Shown: piece after piece, positions 34,341-48,505 of the stretch | Layout: each line of letters begins with the position of its first letter | Position numbering within the stretch: position 1 is the stretch's first letter | Origin: Serratia sp. UGAL515B_01 | GTDB lineage: Bacteria; Pseudomonadota; Gammaproteobacteria; Enterobacterales; Enterobacteriaceae | Length of the DNA stretch: 64,000 nucleotides | Direction of reading: 5' to 3' | NCBI RefSeq assembly: GCF_033095805.1 | Contig: NZ_CP109901.1 | Location: forward strand, 2,604,001-2,668,000 | The notes under the pieces: model-generated | Databases searched by the model: none | What the model was told of the DNA's origin: nothing | Seen by the model: only the letters and a program-made list of their open reading frames with translations | Program-made: the position numbers and the translations under genes

Positions 34341-36995
34341 ATGAGCCAGAGAGGGTTAGAAGCGCTGTTACGCCCCAAATCGATTGCCGTACTCGGTGCT
34401 TCGCAACAACCTGGCCGTGCAGGCTATCTGATGATGCGTAATCTGTTAGCCGGGGGATTTACCGGCCCAATTCTGCCGGTGAACCCACGCTATAAGGCGG
34501 TGTGCGGCGTGATGGCTTATCCCGATGTTGCCAGCCTGCCGCTGACCCCGGATTTAGCCGTTTTATGCACCAATCAGCAACGCAACCTGTCATTGATTAA
34601 GGCTTTGGGAGAACTTGGCTGTAAAACCGCGATCGTGCTTTCCTCTCCCCAAGAGCAATTTGCCGAACTTAAGGCCACCGCACAACGCTACTCGATGCGT
34701 CTGCTCGGGCCAAACAGCCTTGGGTTATTAGCCCCGTGGCAAGGCATCAACGCCAGCTTTTCTCCGGTTCCCATTCAGAAAGGTAAGTTGGCGTTTATCT
34801 CACAGTCTGCCGCCGTAGCTAATACTATTTTAGACTGGGCGCAACAGAGGGAAGTTGGGTTCTCTTATTTCATCGCGCTGGGCGACAGCCTGGATATCGA
34901 CGTTGACGACCTGCTCGATTTCTTAGCCCGTGACAGCAAGACCAGTGCGATCCTGTTGTATCTGGAAAACATCAGTGATGCCCGGCGTTTCCTTTCCGCT
35001 TCCCGAAGCGCCTCCCGCAACAAACCCATCCTGGTTATTAAAAGTGGCCGGAGTAAGCAAGCGCAGTTGCTGCTTAACAGCCAGCAGGGATTGGACGCCG
35101 CCTACGATGCCGCCATTCAGCGGGCCGGTTTACTACGCGTGCAAGATACCCATGAGCTATTCTCTGCCGTGGAAACCTTGAGCCATATGCAGCCACTTCG
35201 TGGCGAACGGCTAATGATCATCAGCAATGGTGCTGCTCCTGCTGCAATGGCGCTGGATGAACTGCTTTCCCGCAATGGCAAACTGGCGGTACTGACTGAA
35301 GAAACGCAGAAAAAACTTAGCACATTGCTGCCCGAATTTATCCATGTAAGTAATCCTATCGACTTGCGCGATGACGCGACCCCCAAGCGCTATCTGGCAG
35401 CTCTTCAGCCCTTGCTCGACAGCCACGACTACGATGCCCTGTTACTGATCCATGCGCCGAGTGCAGCCTCGCCAGGAACGCCAACTGCTGAATGTCTGAT
35501 CGAAGCCATCCGTCAGCACCCGCGTGGCAAACGTATTACTCTGCTGACAAACTGGTGTGGCGAATATTCTTCGCAGGAAGCTCGCCGTCTGTTTACCGAA
35601 GCTGGGATCCCGACTTACCGCACACCAGAAGGCGCGATAACCGCATTTATGCATATGGTGGAATACCGCCGTAACCAGAAACAGCTGAAAGAAACCCCTG
35701 CGCTACCGATTGGGCTGACCGCCAATACTGCAGATGCGCACAAGCTGATCGGCGATGCTCTGGCAGAAGGAGCTAGCCAGCTCGATACACATGAGGTTCA
35801 GCCTATCCTGCAAGCCTATGGCCTAAGCACCTTGCCCACCTGGATCGCAGGTGACAGCGCCGAAGCGGTACATATTGCCGAACAAATTGGTTATCCGGTC
35901 GCATTGAAACTGCGTTCTCCGGATATTTCACACAAATCCGAAGTTCAAGGGGTAATGCTCTATCTACGTACCGCGACTGAAGTTCAGCGCGCCGCAGAGG
36001 CCATCCTCGACCGGGTAAAACGCACCTATCCGCAAGCACGTATACATGGCCTGCTGGTACAGAGTATGGCCAACCGCGCTGGAGCCCAGGAACTGCGAAT
36101 TGCTGTCGAACAAGATGCCATTTTCGGCCCACTGATCATGCTAGGTGAAGGGGGAATCGAATGGCGGCAAGAGAATCAGGTTGCAGTGGCACTACCTCCA
36201 CTTAATATGGCGTTGGCCCGTTATCTTGTGTTACAGGCGGTTAAAGGCGGAAAGATCCGTGACCAAAGTGCACAACGTCCGCTCGACATTCTCGGTTTGA
36301 GCCGCTTGTTGGTCCAAGTTTCCAACCTTATCCTCGACTGCCCGGAGATCTCACGTCTGGATATTCATCCAGTTCTAGCATCCGGTAGCGAGTTCACTCT
36401 GCTGGATGTTTCAATGCAAATAGCCACTTTCTGCGGTGATCCACAAGCACGGTTAGCCATTCGCCCATATCCCCATGAGCTTGAAGAAACAATCAAATTG
36501 AAAGATGGTTCTCAGTGCTTGTTCCGGCCGATCCTGCCAGAAGATGAACCGGCGCTGAAGCACTTTATTGATCGCGTCACCAAGGAAGATCTCTACTATC
36601 GCTACTTTAGTGAGATCAACGAATTTAGCCACGATGATTTGGCTAATATGACTCAAATCGACTACGATCGAGAAATGGCTTTCGTGGCAGTGCGTAATGG
36701 TGATGAGATTATTGGTGTAACGCGTGCTCTGTCTGACCCCGACAACACCGACGCTGAATTCGCCGTTCTGGTGCGTTCCGATCTGAAAGGCCTTGGGTTA
36801 GGAAGACAACTGCTGGTGAAATTGATCGGTTATGCCCGCACGCATGGCTTGGACAGGTTAACTGGAATTACTATGCCGAATAACCGGGGCATGGTCACAT
36901 TAGCACAAAAACTAGGTTTTGTTGTAGATGTGCAAATTGATGAAGGAATTGTCAATTTGATCCTGCCACTGCAGCAAGATGACGTAATTCAGTAA
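34341..36995 (+). CDS. patZ: PatZ (YfiQ/Pka), protein lysine acetyltransferase
   Basis: An 884-residue protein in three parts. A CoA-binding and succinyl-CoA-synthetase-like N-terminal region (LLRPKSIAVLGASQQPGRAGYLMM onward, to about 460) is followed by an ATP-grasp region (about 490-710: GYPVALKLRSPDISHKSEVQGV) and a C-terminal GNAT domain (about 725-880: FAVLVRSDLKGLGLGRQLLVKLIGYAR). PatZ acetylates acetyl-CoA synthetase and other proteins, lowering acetate activation. The N-terminal region is non-catalytic and regulatory in the family. Confidence 0.95.
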   Translation: MSQRGLEALLRPKSIAVLGASQQPGRAGYLMMRNLLAGGFTGPILPVNPRYKAVCGVMAYPDVASLPLTPDLAVLCTNQQRNLSLIKALGELGCKTAIVLSSPQEQFAELKATAQRYSMRLLGPNSLGLLAPWQGINASFSPVPIQKGKLAFISQSAAVANTILDWAQQREVGFSYFIALGDSLDIDVDDLLDFLARDSKTSAILLYLENISDARRFLSASRSASRNKPILVIKSGRSKQAQLLLNSQQGLDAAYDAAIQRAGLLRVQDTHELFSAVETLSHMQPLRGERLMIISNGAAPAAMALDELLSRNGKLAVLTEETQKKLSTLLPEFIHVSNPIDLRDDATPKRYLAALQPLLDSHDYDALLLIHAPSAASPGTPTAECLIEAIRQHPRGKRITLLTNWCGEYSSQEARRLFTEAGIPTYRTPEGAITAFMHMVEYRRNQKQLKETPALPIGLTANTADAHKLIGDALAEGASQLDTHEVQPILQAYGLSTLPTWIAGDSAEAVHIAEQIGYPVALKLRSPDISHKSEVQGVMLYLRTATEVQRAAEAILDRVKRTYPQARIHGLLVQSMANRAGAQELRIAVEQDAIFGPLIMLGEGGIEWRQENQVAVALPPLNMALARYLVLQAVKGGKIRDQSAQRPLDILGLSRLLVQVSNLILDCPEISRLDIHPVLASGSEFTLLDVSMQIATFCGDPQARLAIRPYPHELEETIKLKDGSQCLFRPILPEDEPALKHFIDRVTKEDLYYRYFSEINEFSHDDLANMTQIDYDREMAFVAVRNGDEIIGVTRALSDPDNTDAEFAVLVRSDLKGLGLGRQLLVKLIGYARTHGLDRLTGITMPNNRGMVTLAQKLGFVVDVQIDEGIVNLILPLQQDDVIQ

Positions 36996-37146
36996 GATTA
37001 GTCGCAATGCAATGACAATCCTCCACTTAACATCAAAACATACGCACAATCTTTACAACTAGTGGTATTATCACCAGCTTATTCGAAGAATTTTTATTGT
37101 AAGTGGCGTTCCAGCCATTCTAATATGAGAGAAGAAGCGCACTGTG

Positions 37147-38502
37147 ATGTTGTCAAATTTTAAACGTAGCAAACATCAACAACACCTTGCACAACTGCCC
37201 AAACTCCAACAGACGGGTGCTGATATCCGCACCCTATATGCGCCCTCCGAGTTCTGTACCACACTGCTGGACTCGATTGCTAACGCCACAACACGTATTT
37301 ATCTGGTTGCACTCTATTTAGAGCATGATGATGCGGGTAGGGATATACTCAACGCACTATACCAAGCAAAGCAGCGTCGCCCAGAGTTAGAGATCTATGT
37401 ATTGGTTGACTGGCATCGTGCTCAACGCGGGCGCATCGGTGCCGCCACTGCCAATACCAATGCGGACTGGTATTGTGAAATGGCGGCACAGCACCCACAT
37501 CTTTCCGTGCCAGTTTACGGGGTTCCAGTCAATACGCGTGAAGCCTTGGGCGTTTTGCATTTAAAGGGCTTCGTTATTGACGATACCGTTATCTACAGTG
37601 GTGCCAGTATTAATGATGTTTATCTGCACCGGCACGATAAATACCGCTATGACCGCTACCAGTTAATCACGAACGCTGTACTGGCTGTAACCTTGTGCGA
37701 TTACATCAAACAACATCTTTTAACTGCCGGTGCAGTGCAACGCCTCGATCGTAATGACAGGCCCAAAAGCCCAGAAATCAAAAGCGAAACCCGTATGTTC
37801 CGTTTGGGTCTACGCCATGCAGGGTACCAATTCCATGGTAGTGCGGGTAACGATGAGTTGGCGGTAACCCCTCTAGTTGGGCTGGGCAAGCGGAGCATAC
37901 TGAACAAAACCATTCATCATCTGATGGCTAGCGCAGATCAAAAACTGACGCTATGTACGCCTTATTTCAATCTGCCAGCCTTACTGGTGCGTAATATTAT
38001 TTATCTGTTGCGCCAAGGGAAGCAGGTAGAAATCATCGTGGGTGATAAGACAGCCAATGATTTTTATATTCCTGAAGATGAGCCATTCAAAATTATCGGT
38101 GCATTACCTTATCTTTATGAGATCAACCTGCGTCGCTTTTTAAGCCGTTTGCAGCGTTATGTGGATACAGGTCAATTGATTGTGCGTCTGTGGAAAGATG
38201 GCGATAATAGCTATCACCTGAAGGGGATGTGGGTAGACGACGAATGGCAGTTGATCACCGGTAACAACCTTAATCCCCGTGCCTGGCGTCTGGATCTCGA
38301 GAACGCTGTTCTGATCCATGACCCTAAGCAGGAGTTGCGAGAGCAGCGCCACAAAGAGCTTGAGACGATCCGCACGCATACTACCGTGGTCGGTAACTAT
38401 CTCGAACTACAAAGTATTCAGCAATATCCGGTTAAAGTCCGCAAGCTGATCCGCCGCCTACTCCGTATCCGTATTGACCGATTAATTAGCCGTATTTTGT
38501 AG
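37147..38502 (+). CDS. pssA: Phosphatidylserine synthase
   Basis: A 451-residue member of the phospholipase D superfamily. Two HKD motifs are present: HLKGFVIDDTVIYSG near residue 138 and HLKGMWVDDEWQLITGN near residue 357. PssA joins CDP-diacylglycerol and L-serine to make phosphatidylserine, the route to phosphatidylethanolamine. It is a peripheral, ribosome- and membrane-associated enzyme with a basic C-terminus (KVRKLIRRLLRIRIDRL). I chose the ATG at 37147 over the adjacent GTG. A terminator follows. Confidence 0.96.
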   Translation: MLSNFKRSKHQQHLAQLPKLQQTGADIRTLYAPSEFCTTLLDSIANATTRIYLVALYLEHDDAGRDILNALYQAKQRRPELEIYVLVDWHRAQRGRIGAATANTNADWYCEMAAQHPHLSVPVYGVPVNTREALGVLHLKGFVIDDTVIYSGASINDVYLHRHDKYRYDRYQLITNAVLAVTLCDYIKQHLLTAGAVQRLDRNDRPKSPEIKSETRMFRLGLRHAGYQFHGSAGNDELAVTPLVGLGKRSILNKTIHHLMASADQKLTLCTPYFNLPALLVRNIIYLLRQGKQVEIIVGDKTANDFYIPEDEPFKIIGALPYLYEINLRRFLSRLQRYVDTGQLIVRLWKDGDNSYHLKGMWVDDEWQLITGNNLNPRAWRLDLENAVLIHDPKQELREQRHKELETIRTHTTVVGNYLELQSIQQYPVKVRKLIRRLLRIRIDRLISRIL

Positions 38503-38524
38503 CATCGCTATAATACTTCCAGCG

Positions 38525-38549
38525 TAGCCCGGCACTTGCCGGGCTTTTT
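38525..38549 (+). terminator. Terminator after pssA
   Basis: AGCCCGGCA and TGCCGGGCT pair around a short loop and are followed by TTTT. Confidence 0.85.
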
Positions 38550-38575
38550 CGTACGTAATAACAGGTGTTTTCATT

Positions 38576-38908
38576 ATGCGCTCACTCCATGTACTGCCCC
38601 TCGTTCCGGTTCTGTTTTTCTCCAGTGGCTGCGCACATATGGCCAATGACAGTTGGACGGGTAAGGACAAAGCCCAGCACTTTGTTGCTTCTGCAGCGCT
38701 TGCTGCAGTTGGCACCGCCTATGGCGATCATCAGAACTGGAACGAGGCTCGTAGCCGCAGCTTTGGCCTGCTGTTTTCGATTGGTCTAGGGGCAGCTAAA
38801 GAACTGTATGACAGTCGCGAAGGGGGTACAGGCTGGAGTTGGAAGGATTTTGCCTGGGATGTTGCAGGTGCTGCCACGGGTTACAGTATCTATCATCTCG
38901 CTCGCTAA
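38576..38908 (+). CDS. yfiM: YfiM-like lipoprotein
   Basis: A 110-residue protein has a signal sequence ending in the lipobox-like FFSSGC (Cys19). The body has [21 protein letters not shown] and [36 protein letters not shown], as in E. coli YfiM. The HF...KE...D pattern suggests a small membrane-associated domain of unknown function. The next element is the 5S end of the rrn operon. E. coli has kgtP in between; it is absent here. Confidence 0.85.
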   Translation: MRSLHVLPLVPVLFFSSGCAHMANDSWTGKDKAQHFVASAALAAVGTAYGDHQNWNEARSRSFGLLFSIGLGAAKELYDSREGGTGWSWKDFAWDVAGAATGYSIYHLAR

Positions 38909-38960
38909 GAGATTTATAAATATGCGCTAGCCAGCAGAATTTATATTTTTCATAAAGCAA

Positions 38961-38989
38961 AAAGCCCCATGCTTTCGCATGGGGCTTTT
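38961..38989 (-). terminator. rrn operon terminator
   Basis: AAAAGCCCCATGC and GCATGGGGCTTTT form a strong hairpin 12 bases beyond the 5S 3' end. On the minus strand the T run (TTTTGCTTTATG) follows. Confidence 0.9.
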
Positions 38990-39000
38990 GACTTTATTTG

Positions 39001-39120
39001 ATGCCTGGCAGTGTCCTACTCTCGCATGGGGAGACCCCACACTACCATCGGCGCTACGGCGTTTCACTTCTGAGTTCGGCATGGGGTCAGGTGGGACCAC
39101 CGCGCTATTGCCGCCAGGCA
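39001..39120 (-). rRNA. rrf: 5S ribosomal RNA
   Basis: 120 nt. The minus strand begins TGCCTGGCGGCAATAGCGCG and ends ACACTGCCAGGCAT, so the ends pair. The CCGAACTCAGAAGTGAAACG block is present. Confidence 0.97.
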
Positions 39121-39236
39121 AATTCTGTTTCATCCCAACCGCTCACGCTTCTCTCACGTGCAGCCATCAGAACCAATCCGGAACTTTCGCTGAAACCGAC
39201 TCTTTTCTCTCAAATCCAAAACACCTTCGGTGTTGT

Positions 39237-42146
<2,910 letters not shown>

Positions 42147-42281
42147 TCACAACCCGAAGATGTTTCCATCGTTCGTGCTGCAAACATTTGAGAGACTCTC
42201 TGACAGGTTAGTCCTTATCTCAATACTTCTACGGAGAGATAAGTTTCAGCTGTCAGGTTTCAATTTTCAGCTTGTTCCAGA

Positions 42282-42294
42282 TTGTTAAAGAGCA
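42282..42294 (-). promoter_or_regulatory. boxA antitermination site in the 16S-23S spacer
   Basis: The minus strand reads TGCTCTTTAACAA, the rrn boxA sequence bound by NusB/S10, located between tRNA-Ala and 23S. Confidence 0.85.
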
Positions 42295-42350
42295 AAATAC
42301 TTCGCAGCATACTGTTGCCAGTACACTCTGAAGTATTATCAAGGACGGTA

Positions 42351-42426
42351 TGGTGGAGCTAAGCGGGATCGAACCGCTGACCTCCTGCGTGCAAGGCAGG
42401 CGCTCTCCCAGCTGAGCTATAGCCCC
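42351..42426 (-). tRNA. tRNA-Ala (TGC)
   Basis: 76 nt from GGGGCTATAGCTC to TCCACCA, with anticodon loop CTTGCACGC (anticodon TGC). It is the second spacer tRNA. Confidence 0.97.
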
Positions 42427-42575
42427 ATACAGTCACTCGCAGAGACCTTTATGTACCACTCGGAGAGTTACATTCGATTTGAAGTGCGAATGTAATTTCT
42501 TTTCACGCAAGGCATGTGGAAGGGAAGTTTACTGGCGTAAACGACCGCGCACATAACGCAGCATGAGAAGAAATT

Positions 42576-42652
<77 letters not shown>

Positions 42653-42725
42653 ATAAAGGTATTTCTGCTCGTTACTTTTCATCAGACAATCTGTGTGGAC
42701 ACTGCACTCAACTAATATCTTTAGG

Positions 42726-44267
<1,542 letters not shown>

Positions 44268-44432
44268 AAAGCTTGATTTGCTTCAACTCGTGAAGCGATG
44301 CTCGAAAATTAACTTTCGTAATAATTCATTCGCATGAATTACTGCTTGGTCACTCTTCAAGACTTGATATTTTTTTGCTGCCTAAGCAGCTGGATATCGT
44401 CTTGTGAGTGCCCACACAGATTGTCTGATAAA

Positions 44433-44445
44433 TTGTTAAAGAGCA
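44433..44445 (-). promoter_or_regulatory. boxA in the rrn leader
   Basis: TGCTCTTTAACAA on the minus strand, about 170 nt upstream of 16S, is the leader antitermination site. Confidence 0.85.
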
Positions 44446-44484
44446 GTGAGTTACGCGCTTTCGCTTGCTAACTCGAGGTGGCGT

Positions 44485-44512
44485 ATAATACGCTTTCCTC
44501 TTACAGAGTCAA
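44485..44512 (-). promoter_or_regulatory. rrn promoter P2
   Basis: TTGACT (44507-44512) and TATTAT (44485-44490) are separated by 16 bp, with an A/T-rich UP-like stretch just upstream. Confidence 0.8.
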
Positions 44513-44588
44513 CCTTATTTTTAGGTTTTTTCTGCTGACTTCGGAAAAATTGTGAACTTATTCACCTGTTCCGTGTCGATGGAGGCGC

Positions 44589-44616
44589 ATTATAGGGAGC
44601 GCTTTCAGAATAACAA
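44589..44616 (-). promoter_or_regulatory. rrn promoter P1
   Basis: TTGTTA (44611-44616) and TATAAT (44589-44594) are separated by 16 bp. They are followed by GCGCCTCCATCGACACGG, which matches the E. coli rrn P1 start region including the GC-rich discriminator used in stringent control. Confidence 0.9.
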
Positions 44617-44668
44617 GAGATAATATTCATTTTCCTGCCAACCGCTCACTATTCGCGCATAACGTCTA

Positions 44669-45232
44669 CTAAACCCGCTTTTTAATGGCTTCTGGCAAGT
44701 CTTGCAGACTATTTAGAACCCAATCCGCCACCTTCTCACCTTCTTCCGTCACCGGTTTGCCAGTACGTACCAATACTTTGGTCCCAACACCTGCTGCAAT
44801 AGCGGCTTGCATATCTTCAATTTTGTCACCCACCATATAAGAAGCCGCCAAATCGATATTCAATTCTTTTTGCGCCTGTAACAACATACCGGGCTGCGGT
44901 TTGCGACAATCACACACTTGACGGTATTCAGCTACTACTGCGTCAGGGTGGTGTGGGCAAAAATAGATGCCGTCGAGATCGACATCTCTATCGGCTAATG
45001 ACCAATCCATCCATTCAGTCAGTCGCATAAATTGGTCTTCGCTGAATTTGCCACGAGCAATACCGGACTGGTTGGTGACAAGCACCAATACAAAACCCAT
45101 TTTTTTCAGTTCACGACATGCGTCAATCACACCATCTATAAACTGGAAGTCATCTATTTCATGGACGTACCCATGATCGATATTAATCGTGCCGTCACGA
45201 TCTAAGAATATTGCTGGAACGCGTTCTGTCAC
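44669..45232 (-). CDS. gmhB: D-glycero-beta-D-manno-heptose-1,7-bisphosphate 7-phosphatase
   Basis: A 187-residue HAD-superfamily phosphatase. The DxDGT motif is seen as [17 protein letters not shown], with [10 protein letters not shown] and [13 protein letters not shown] as further motifs. The zinc loop is [23 protein letters not shown]. It removes the 7-phosphate in ADP-heptose synthesis for lipopolysaccharide. I chose the GTG at 45232 (VTERVPAIF) because AGGAG lies 8 bases upstream and the longer frame is not conserved. It lies just upstream of rrn P1, as at E. coli rrnH, and is divergent from metN. Confidence 0.94.
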   Translation of the reverse strand: MTERVPAIFLDRDGTINIDHGYVHEIDDFQFIDGVIDACRELKKMGFVLVLVTNQSGIARGKFSEDQFMRLTEWMDWSLADRDVDLDGIYFCPHHPDAVVAEYRQVCDCRKPQPGMLLQAQKELNIDLAASYMVGDKIEDMQAAIAAGVGTKVLVRTGKPVTEEGEKVADWVLNSLQDLPEAIKKRV

Positions 45233-45315
45233 CGGTATGCTCCTAAAGACCTGAAAACCTGCACAGTATCGCATGTTTTAGCGGCGACTGAGAACGGCAA
45301 AGAACTGCGTTAACG

Positions 45316-45346
45316 TTGACTTGGACGTCTAGACACCTTAACATCT
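45316..45346 (+). promoter_or_regulatory. metN promoter with tandem MetJ boxes
   Basis: Three 8-mers in tandem, GGACGTCT AGACACCT TAACATCT (45323-45346), approximate the MetJ box AGACGTCT. They overlap a promoter with TTGACT at 45316 and TAACAT at 45339 (17 bp spacing). MetJ with SAM should repress metNIQ here. Confidence 0.85.
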
Positions 45347-45418
45347 GATTAAGACCTTGGCCTTGCCAAGGTTTACTTTTTATCCAGCCGCGGAAATAAC
45401 ACTAAAAATAAGAAGAAT

Positions 45419-46450
45419 ATGATTAAACTTTCTAACATCACCAAGGTATTCCAGCAGGGAACTCGCACTATCAGCGCACTCTCTGATGTGACTCTTCACG
45501 TTCCTGCCGGGCAGATTTATGGCGTTATCGGTGCTTCTGGTGCCGGTAAAAGTACGCTTATCCGTTGCGCCAATATGCTTGAGCGCCCAACATCAGGTAC
45601 CGTTCTGGTCGATGGGCAAGAACTGACTTCCTTGTCTGAAAGCGAACTGACGCGCGCACGCCGTCAGATTGGTATGATTTTCCAACACTTCAACCTACTG
45701 TCTTCGCGCACGGTATTCGGCAACGTTGCCCTACCGCTGGAGTTGGATAACACACCACGTGCAGAAATCAAAAAACGTGTCGCCGAATTACTAGAGTTGG
45801 TTGGGCTGTCAGATAAGCACGATGCTTACCCAGCGAACCTTTCTGGTGGGCAGAAACAGCGAGTAGCTATCGCGCGTGCCTTGGCCAGCAATCCCAAGGT
45901 TCTACTTTGTGATGAAGCAACCAGCGCATTAGACCCGGCGACGACGCGTTCTATTCTAGAGCTGCTAAAAGACATTAACCGCCGTCTGGGGCTGACCATC
46001 TTGTTGATCACACATGAAATGGACGTGGTTAAACGTATCTGTGATCAGGTTGCAGTAATCAGCCAGGGCAAACTGATTGAAAAAGACAGTGTTAGCGAAG
46101 TGTTCTCACATCCCAAAACACCACTAGCACAGCAATTTATTCAATCTACTCTTCATTTGGACATTCCTGATGATTACGCCAAGCGTCTGGTTGCAGACCA
46201 GACGCTTGGTCTTCAGCCGCTATTACGCTTAGAATTCACGGGTCAATCTGTTGACGCCCCGCTGTTATCCGAAGCTGCTCGGCGCTTTAATGTCAATAAC
46301 AATATTATCAGTGCGCAAATGGACTACGCTGGCGGTGTAAAATTCGGCGTAATGTTGGCCGAACTGCATGGCTCCGCCGAAAATGCACTAGCAACAATCG
46401 AGTTCCTTCAGGAAAATCAAGTAAAAGTAGAGGTTTTAGGTTATGTCTGA
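45419..46450 (+). CDS. metN: MetN, methionine ABC transporter ATPase
   Basis: A 343-residue ATPase. Walker A is GASGAGKST (about 38-46), then the Q loop, the signature LSGGQKQR and Walker [13 protein letters not shown]. The C-terminal 90 residues form the NIL (ACT-like) domain that binds methionine and inhibits the pump when methionine is plentiful. It drives uptake of D- and L-methionine with MetI and MetQ. It overlaps metI by 8 bases. Confidence 0.96.
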   Translation: MIKLSNITKVFQQGTRTISALSDVTLHVPAGQIYGVIGASGAGKSTLIRCANMLERPTSGTVLVDGQELTSLSESELTRARRQIGMIFQHFNLLSSRTVFGNVALPLELDNTPRAEIKKRVAELLELVGLSDKHDAYPANLSGGQKQRVAIARALASNPKVLLCDEATSALDPATTRSILELLKDINRRLGLTILLITHEMDVVKRICDQVAVISQGKLIEKDSVSEVFSHPKTPLAQQFIQSTLHLDIPDDYAKRLVADQTLGLQPLLRLEFTGQSVDAPLLSEAARRFNVNNNIISAQMDYAGGVKFGVMLAELHGSAENALATIEFLQENQVKVEVLGYV

Positions 46451-47096
46451 GGCAATGATGTGGTTAATGGCGCGTGGCGTGTGGGAAACTGTCACGATGA
46501 CCTTTGTCTCAGGCTTTTTCGGCTTTGTACTCGGTCTGCCAGTCGGCGTATTGTTATATGTTACTCGTCCGGGGCAAATTATCGCTAATAATACCTTATA
46601 TAAGGTACTGTCCGGCTTGGTGAACATTTTCCGCTCCATCCCGTTTATTATTTTGCTGGTATGGATGATCCCATTCACTCGAATGATCGTAGGAACATCT
46701 ATTGGTTTGCAGGCAGCTATCGTTCCGTTAACCGTGGGTGCTGCACCGTTTATTGCGCGTATGGTTGAAAACGCGCTGTTGGAAATCCCATCAGGGTTAG
46801 TTGAAGCAGCACGCGCCATGGGAGCAACGCCAATGCAAATCATCAAAAAAGTATTGCTGCCGGAAGCGCTGCCTAGTTTAGTCAACGCCGCCACCATCAC
46901 ATTGATTACGCTAGTAGGTTATTCCGCGATGGGCGGCGCTGTAGGTGCCGGCGGCTTAGGTCAGATTGGTTATCAGTACGGTTATATTGGTTATAACGCA
47001 ACCGTTATGAATACAGTATTAATATTGCTGGTCGTTTTGGTTTATCTTATTCAGTTCTGCGGCGACCGTATTGTTAAGGCCGTTACACATAAATAA
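46443..47096 (+). CDS. metI: MetI, methionine ABC transporter permease
   Basis: A 217-residue permease with five membrane helices and the EAA loop [24 protein letters not shown] that contacts MetN. The [24 protein letters not shown] start overlaps the end of metN, pointing to translational coupling. Confidence 0.95.
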   Translation: MSEAMMWLMARGVWETVTMTFVSGFFGFVLGLPVGVLLYVTRPGQIIANNTLYKVLSGLVNIFRSIPFIILLVWMIPFTRMIVGTSIGLQAAIVPLTVGAAPFIARMVENALLEIPSGLVEAARAMGATPMQIIKKVLLPEALPSLVNAATITLITLVGYSAMGGAVGAGGLGQIGYQYGYIGYNATVMNTVLILLVVLVYLIQFCGDRIVKAVTHK

Positions 47097-47169
47097 TTTT
47101 TACTGCAACGCGCTTCAATTTGCCCTGCGGCAAGCGCAATACCTAAGCAAGCCCAATAGAGGAAGAGAT

Positions 47170-47985
47170 ATGTCGTTAAAATTTAAATCCATTGCGGCAA
47201 TCGGCGCACTGATCGGTACTCTGGCTCTCGCTGGCTGCGGTCAGGATGAAAAAGATCCGAACCACATCAAAGTAGGTGTTATTGTTGGCGCTGAACAGCA
47301 AGTCGCCGAAGTTGCACAGAAAGTAGCTAAGGAGAAATACGGTTTGGATGTTGAATTGGTAACGTTCAACGACTATGTTCTGCCAAACGAAGCCTTGAGC
47401 AAAGGTGATATCGACGTTAATGCTTTCCAGCACAAACCATATTTGGATCAACAAATCAAAGATCGTGGCTATAAGCTGGTTTCAGTCGGCAACACTTTTG
47501 TTTACCCTATCGCAGGTTATTCTAAAAAGATTAAATCCTTGGACGAACTACAGGAAGGTTCACAAATCGCCCTGCCTAACGACCCGACTAACCTGGGTCG
47601 CTCGCTGTTACTGTTAGAGAAACATGGGTTGATTAAGTTGAAAGACGGCGTTGGCTTGCTACCAACCGTGTTAGATGTGACAGAAAATCCTAAAAATCTG
47701 AAATTGGTCGAACTAGAAGCCCCACAATTACCTCGTTCTTTGGATGATCAACAAATCGCCTTGGCCGTCATCAACACCACCTACGCCAGCCAGATTGGTT
47801 TAACGCCAGCGAAGGACGGCCTGTTTGTGGAAGATAAAGAATCACCTTATGTCAATATCATGGTCGCCCGTGAAGACAACAAAGATGCCGATAACGTCAA
47901 GAAACTCGTTCAGGCTTATCAATCTGATGAGGTTAGCGAAGCAGCCAACAAAATTTTCAACGGTGGTGCAGTCAAGGGCTGGTAA
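47170..47985 (+). CDS. metQ: MetQ, methionine-binding lipoprotein
   Basis: A 271-residue precursor with a signal peptide ending in the lipobox LAGCG (Cys23). The solute-binding body contains NHIKVGVIVGAEQQVAEVAQKVAKEKYGLDVELVTFNDYVLPNEAL and NDPTNLGRSLLLLEKHGLI. It delivers methionine to MetNI. The ATG at 47170 follows GAGGAAGAG. The open frame extends further upstream, but only non-conserved sequence lies there. Confidence 0.96.
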   Translation: MSLKFKSIAAIGALIGTLALAGCGQDEKDPNHIKVGVIVGAEQQVAEVAQKVAKEKYGLDVELVTFNDYVLPNEALSKGDIDVNAFQHKPYLDQQIKDRGYKLVSVGNTFVYPIAGYSKKIKSLDELQEGSQIALPNDPTNLGRSLLLLEKHGLIKLKDGVGLLPTVLDVTENPKNLKLVELEAPQLPRSLDDQQIALAVINTTYASQIGLTPAKDGLFVEDKESPYVNIMVAREDNKDADNVKKLVQAYQSDEVSEAANKIFNGGAVKGW

Positions 47986-48015
47986 AGATTAATCTGCTTT
48001 TTTCCTGATAAAAAT

Positions 48016-48046
48016 AAGACGGGCGTTAATGCCCGTCTTGTTATTT
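48016..48046 (+). terminator. Terminator after metQ
   Basis: AAGACGGGC and GCCCGTCTT pair around TTAAT and are followed by a T-rich tail. Confidence 0.8.
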
Positions 48047-48100
48047 ATGCAAGAGATTGCTTCAATAGCGCCACTTTTACTATGAGCTAGGGGAATTTAA

Positions 48101-48505
48101 ATGCGTGTTTTACCTCTCTGTATGTTAGTGCTTGCGCTGGCTGGATGTTCTACGCAGCATACTGCTCCACCCACAACAGAAAGCATCAGCACCCAAGCAC
48201 CTGCAACACAGGTAAAAGCTGAACCGGCAGCACGTCAAGCACCAGCAACCCTATACAGAAATGCAGAAGAATTAGTGGGTAAACCATTCCGAGATTTAGG
48301 GGAAGTTGCTGGTAGTGTCTGCCAGCTGAGCATTCAGGATCCACCACCAAATCTGGCAACCGCACGCAGGCAGATGCAAGTCCGTGCTTCACAGATGAAG
48401 GCCAATGCCGTATTACTGCATGATTGTCAGATGATCAGGGGTTTAGCTGGCTGTTATCAACAGGGTATTTGCCAAGGTTCTGCACTTAACGTCTCGCATA
48501 AATGA
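48101..48505 (+). CDS. rcsF: RcsF, outer-membrane stress sensor lipoprotein
   Basis: A 134-residue precursor with the lipobox LAGCS, a Pro/Thr/Ala-rich linker (about 20-48) and the folded RcsF domain with four Cys (SVCQLS, HDCQ, GCYQQGICQG) that form two disulfides. It activates the Rcs phosphorelay on envelope damage. The stop overlaps the trmO start (ATGA). Confidence 0.94.
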   Translation: MRVLPLCMLVLALAGCSTQHTAPPTTESISTQAPATQVKAEPAARQAPATLYRNAEELVGKPFRDLGEVAGSVCQLSIQDPPPNLATARRQMQVRASQMKANAVLLHDCQMIRGLAGCYQQGICQGSALNVSHK

